DNA of 64,000 nucleotides from Endocalyx cinctus (taxonomy: Eukaryota > Ascomycota > Sordariomycetes > Amphisphaeriales > Apiosporaceae). Position numbers and translations under genes: made by a program. Under the pieces are notes generated by a model, which worked only from the letters and a program-made list of their open reading frames with translations, did not search any database and was not told the DNA's origin. Shown one piece after another: positions 60,274-64,000 of this stretch (position 1 is its first letter; every line of letters starts with the position of its first letter). The DNA is taken from the NCBI GenBank assembly GCA_001600455.1, contig BCKC01000010.1, positions 1,426,195-1,490,194 on the forward strand, in the 5' to 3' direction.

Positions 60274-62663
60274 ATGTCTGTACGAGTTGTAGCACGGATA
60301 CGTCCCCTTCTAGAGAAGGAATTGGACAAAGATATCATTGTTCGCTCGGCAAGCAACGACGATGGAAGATCCACTAACATTGTCAAAATACCAAACCCGA
60401 AGAATGAGTCAGAGGAGTTCTCTTTCACCTTCAATGGTGTCTATGACCAACCTACCACCCAAGAGGAATTATTCTCGTCAGAAGGTACGCGTCAAATCTA
60501 TCCATCCACATCATAATAGGAGCACTTTTACCCCCTTCTTCTCTTTAATTTATTCAATTGTGTATCTAATACTGACCTCTTTTTTTTCTTATAGTATCGC
60601 CACACCTCAAATCTCTCTTCCAAGGTCTCGATGTCACGATATTCGCGTATGGCGTTACCGGCACCGGTAAAACACATACGATGCGCGGTGGATTGAAATT
60701 AGCCGAACGAGGTGTTATTCCACGACTTTTAAGCGGTGTCTTCCGTAGAGCAAAGAAGATTGCCAAGGATTCCGCCGGAGAGACGACCGTAGCCGTCGCT
60801 CTTTCTTACTACGAGATATACAACGACAAGGTCTTTGATCTTCTCGAACCGCCCGAGAAGCGAACCCCGTCCGGTTTACCTCTTCGAGCCGAAGCGAGTG
60901 GGAAAACGGTTGTGGCCGGATTATCTGAGCGTGACTGCCAGGATCTGAAAGATTTCGAAAGATTATACATCGAGGCCAACAACAACCGCGTCACGGCTGC
61001 TACTAAGCTCAACGCTCACAGTAGTAGAAGTCACGCCATCTTGCGAGTAAAGATCACCCAGACGACTGGGGACATGGTCAGAGAAAGCACAGCTTCGGCT
61101 ATCGATCTGGCTGGTTCAGAAGATAACCGACGGACGGACAATAATAAAGAGAGATTGATCGAATCTGCCGCCATCAATAAGAGCTTGTTCGTACTAAGTC
61201 AATGCATCGATGCTATCTCCAGAGGAGAGCGTCGTATTCCCTTCCGAGAGTCTAAGATGACCCGTATCCTCTCGTTGGGTCAGAATAACGGCATTACCAT
61301 CATGATTCTCAACCTGGCTCCTCTTCGTAGTTATCACCTCGACACCCTCAGCAGCTTGAATGTTAGCTCGAGGGCGAAGCGAATCGAGGTCCGCGAGATT
61401 GAAAACGAGGTGGTCTTCAAGCAGCCCCCTCGCACCAACTCAAACTCTTCCGCCACCGGCATAACGCGTCAGCCATTACGACCTCTCGCTAACGCACACA
61501 ACATCCATTCGGGTGCGATTGCGGCCGCCGCGTCCAAGCCGGCGGACCGTCCCGTCAAGGCCTTCAACGTGTACACAGATAAGTCTAAGCCGCCCGCCGT
61601 TGCCGTTGTTGCACCTTCGCGAACGGCCAACACGTCGGTGAAAAGGTCTTCCTCGACCTCGCTTAAGCTGCCGGCTGATACGGACGCGATCGCCGTTCCT
61701 CGACCGACCAAGATAACGCGACCGGAAATTCCTCGCCCAGCTCTGATCCCAAGATTTGCCAAGCCGGCTCCCGTGCAGCCACAGATCTCCTCGGCCGACA
61801 TCGAGGCTATGGTCGAGAAGAAAGTAAGCGAGATCCTTGCCTCGCGAACCCAAGCGGCCGCTCCTCCCCCACCGCTTCAGCAAGAAATTAGCGAGGCGGT
61901 TCAAAGACGTTTGGAAGCTCTCGAGAAGCGCATCGAAGACGGACGACACGACGAATCGCGGTCGGATGGCTTGCGGTTCCTGCTCATGGCGCGGCAGCAC
62001 AAGGAGCGGGGCGAAGATTCGAGCGCCCTTAAGATGTACGAGATGGCTTTGCCTTTCTTCCCCGGCCAGGCCAAGCTTCTGGGCAAGATCGAGAAACTCC
62101 GAGCTCGCATCGCCGCTAAGCACGAGGAAGGACTCGACGAGTATCTCACCACGGAGGAGCAGCAAATGCCGTCGCCGGCGGGAAAGAAGAAGCAGAGGCA
62201 AAGGAAGAACATCCGGGCCGTCTCCTCTTCGGAAGAGCTGCGACTCGACGACGACGAGTATTATAACGCCGGGGCGGACGACGAGGACGAGAGCTTCTCT
62301 GGTAAGAACAGCAAGAGAAAGCAGCTGAGCAAGATCAAGGCCACTAAATCCGGCAAGACCAAAATGGAGATCGCCCGTGATTTTCCTGTCCCTGGACTCG
62401 ATGAAGAGGGACCTATCTCCCAAAGCCTGCTCGACATCATCAACTCGCGCGACGTGGCTTCCATTATGGGACTTCAGGGGTTCGGCCCCAAGAAAGCGAA
62501 GGATCTCGTACAGTACCTCGAGGGTGACGAGAATGGCGTCGTTCGCGACATCGTGTCCCTGACGCAGCTGCGGTCTGTTCCTGGAATGGGCGGACGAGCG
62601 ATCGAGAGAGCGTACGAGGGTCTCGTCACGGCGGGGGTTGGTGCCGTTGGAATGGCTATTTAA
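60274..62663 (+). CDS. Kinesin-like motor, kinesin-10/KIF22 type with helix-hairpin-helix tail
   Basis: Two exons, 60274..60484 and 60595..62663, with a 110-bp intron; 759 residues from MSVRVVARIRPLL. The motor domain (about 1-330) has the P-loop GVTGTGKT at 90-97, ALSYYEIYNDKVFDLL, switch I NAHSSRSHAI at 210-219, switch II DLAGSED at about 242-248, and INKSLFVLSQCIDAIS with FRESKMTRILS. A Pro/Ala-rich, basic linker follows. Then comes a helical region near 510-600 with a tetratricopeptide-like stretch (FLLMARQHKERGEDSSALKMYEMAL), a basic/acidic segment, and C-terminal helix-hairpin-helix motifs (IMGLQGFGPKKAKDLVQYL, LRSVPGMGGRAIERAYEG). The same end combination marks KIF22/Kid chromokinesins, which bind DNA and push chromosome arms along spindle microtubules. 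ATP-binding residues are intact. Confidence 0.92.
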
Positions 62664-64000
62664 GAGGGTTTTTTCTTTCTTTTTTTTCCCCTCTCGTATT
62701 TCCTTAGGACCTTAGTTCTTGATGCATACCAGGCTGGTTGGTGCATACATTTCTCGGTCTTTTTTTTTTTTTTCCTTTCATTTCCACGCTCTTTTCATCT
62801 TGCATTGGCGGGGTGTTTCGGGATTAGGATTGTTGTGCATTTGCCGTTTAATGATAAAAGACATAAAGGCGTTTTCGGTTGTAGGCTTTTTCTTACTCTT
62901 CTTCTTTCCTCTTCTTCTCATGCGATAGTAATAGCTTAGAACGGTTTGATCACTTTGAATTTAAAGTGGTTGATGAGAATAATCAAGCATGCGCTCTTTC
63001 TAAGCTCATATACATATTACTGCGTTGATGCCTAAATATTCAGTAGATCTGCGTGATAGGTCCTTCTTATTCTAGATATCGTTGATGTCGGCACGACCTA
63101 CCGGATTGAGCGGATCAAACGCACGGTATCTTCATATTTTATTCATAGTCTTTGAATCACGACATGTACCGGAATAAGCGGCTGAGAATAGGAAAATCTG
63201 GGAGGGGTATAATGCTTAAATCAGCTCTTGTGCATATGATTGATTTCTTGGGTCTTATCGATAAGAAAGTGCCTACCCCAAGCTGAAGGTCGAAGTCTGT
63301 TGAGGCAGCAGGCAGTACGCAGTAAGGATAAAATTGTGACGTATCTACTTGGTAACTGCTTAACCTTGATAGATACTTAAACCCGTATTAGTAATAGGGA
63401 CTATGCAGTTATCTACCCTAGACTAATTAAAGACTTAGAATCTTTTCTCAATTTTAGGATAAGAAATAGTAAAACTACCAACAGCATCTATCAAAATAAC
63501 GGCAAAAAAGGGAGCACTTCACTTCATCTGTAACGAAAATAAAACAATACACGCCACTACATTTACACAAACTTTACGGTCTATTAACGAAAGATCTTAT
63601 TATTCTATTTAATTATTTTATTTAATAGGAGTAGGGCTGGTGCCCCTCTTGCCACGCTAAAAGGTGGTAGGGTAGAAAAAAAAAAAAGAATTAAAAAAAA
63701 AAAAAAAAACAATAGGAAAAAAAAAAAAAGAAGTCGGGGGGATAAGAAGAGCGTTAAGAAGGAGGAATTTTTAAAAAAAATAAAAAATAATAAAAAATAA
63801 AAAGAATAAAAAAATAAAAGGAAAAAGGAAAACGTATTCTCTAATCAAACCAATCAACGTTTAGAATTCTTATCAAGGAGGGGCGAATGTAAGAGGAAAA
63901 AGCAGGGAAAGAAAAAAAAAAAAGAAAAAGAAAACTAAACTAGAACCATAAAAAAAAAAGAAAAAGAAAAAAGGAAGGACAAAAAAAAAAAAAAAAAAAA
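62664..64000. other. Terminal 1.3 kb, A-rich low complexity
   Basis: After the kinesin 3' flank the sequence is AT-rich. From about 63670 to the end it is mostly A with scattered G, with long A-runs and AATAAAA-like pieces. No gene is seen. The window ends inside an A-run, so the feature continues. Confidence 0.6.

Noticed and set aside
61476..62423. 315-residue open frame opposite the kinesin tail
   Set aside because: Same shadow effect. The plus strand encodes a continuous kinesin tail with helix-hairpin-helix motifs.

Overview
This is nuclear DNA from a filamentous ascomycete, most likely a Sordariomycete; the order cannot be fixed from this window. The evidence is short introns of about 60-190 bp with GTANGT donors and GCTAAC-like branch points, fungal-only families (Zn2Cys6 regulator, Fig1, DUF1996, GH45), CT-rich and TATA promoters, and long A/T-rich spacers full of homopolymers. 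I support seventeen protein genes, fifteen of them with introns. I rebuilt their splice sites by reading across GT..AG junctions and requiring the frame to continue. I found no rRNA, tRNA, CRISPR array or intact transposon.

Left part (1-17.7 kb): Hpc2-like HIR-complex subunit (-), RPAP1/Rba50-like RNA polymerase II assembly factor (+), Vps74/GOLPH3 Golgi adaptor (-), a secreted GH45 endoglucanase (-) and, 1.5 kb upstream of it on the same strand, a 751-residue Zn2Cys6 regulator (-).

Middle part (17.7-43 kb): gene-poor and AT-rich. It holds a strongly codon-biased secreted HD-domain (cyanamide-hydratase-like) protein (+), a tail-anchored coiled-coil protein of unknown role (+), an orphan protein resembling only the C-terminal tail of fungal sterol-glucosyltransferase-like proteins (+), and a medium-chain dehydrogenase (-) convergent with it. 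It also holds a decayed F-box-type gene, several degenerate tandem repeats, a (TTTC)n tract containing a 100-N assembly gap, a small EthD-domain protein (+) and a 130-residue unknown (-).

Right part (43-64 kb): a long GH47 alpha-1,2-mannosidase (+), the claudin-like Fig1 protein (-), a secreted dienelactone hydrolase (-), a short unknown membrane protein (-), a secreted DUF1996 protein (+) and a kinesin-10/KIF22-like chromokinesin with a C-terminal helix-hairpin-helix region (+). The window ends in A-rich low-complexity sequence.

There is no operon-like organisation and no biosynthetic cluster. The only functionally suggestive neighbourhood is the GH45 cellulase beside the Zn2Cys6 regulator. 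I did not find a clear new multi-gene system. The best leads are the orphan glucosyltransferase-tail protein, the regulator whose zinc cluster is split by an intron, and the two small membrane proteins without a recognised family.
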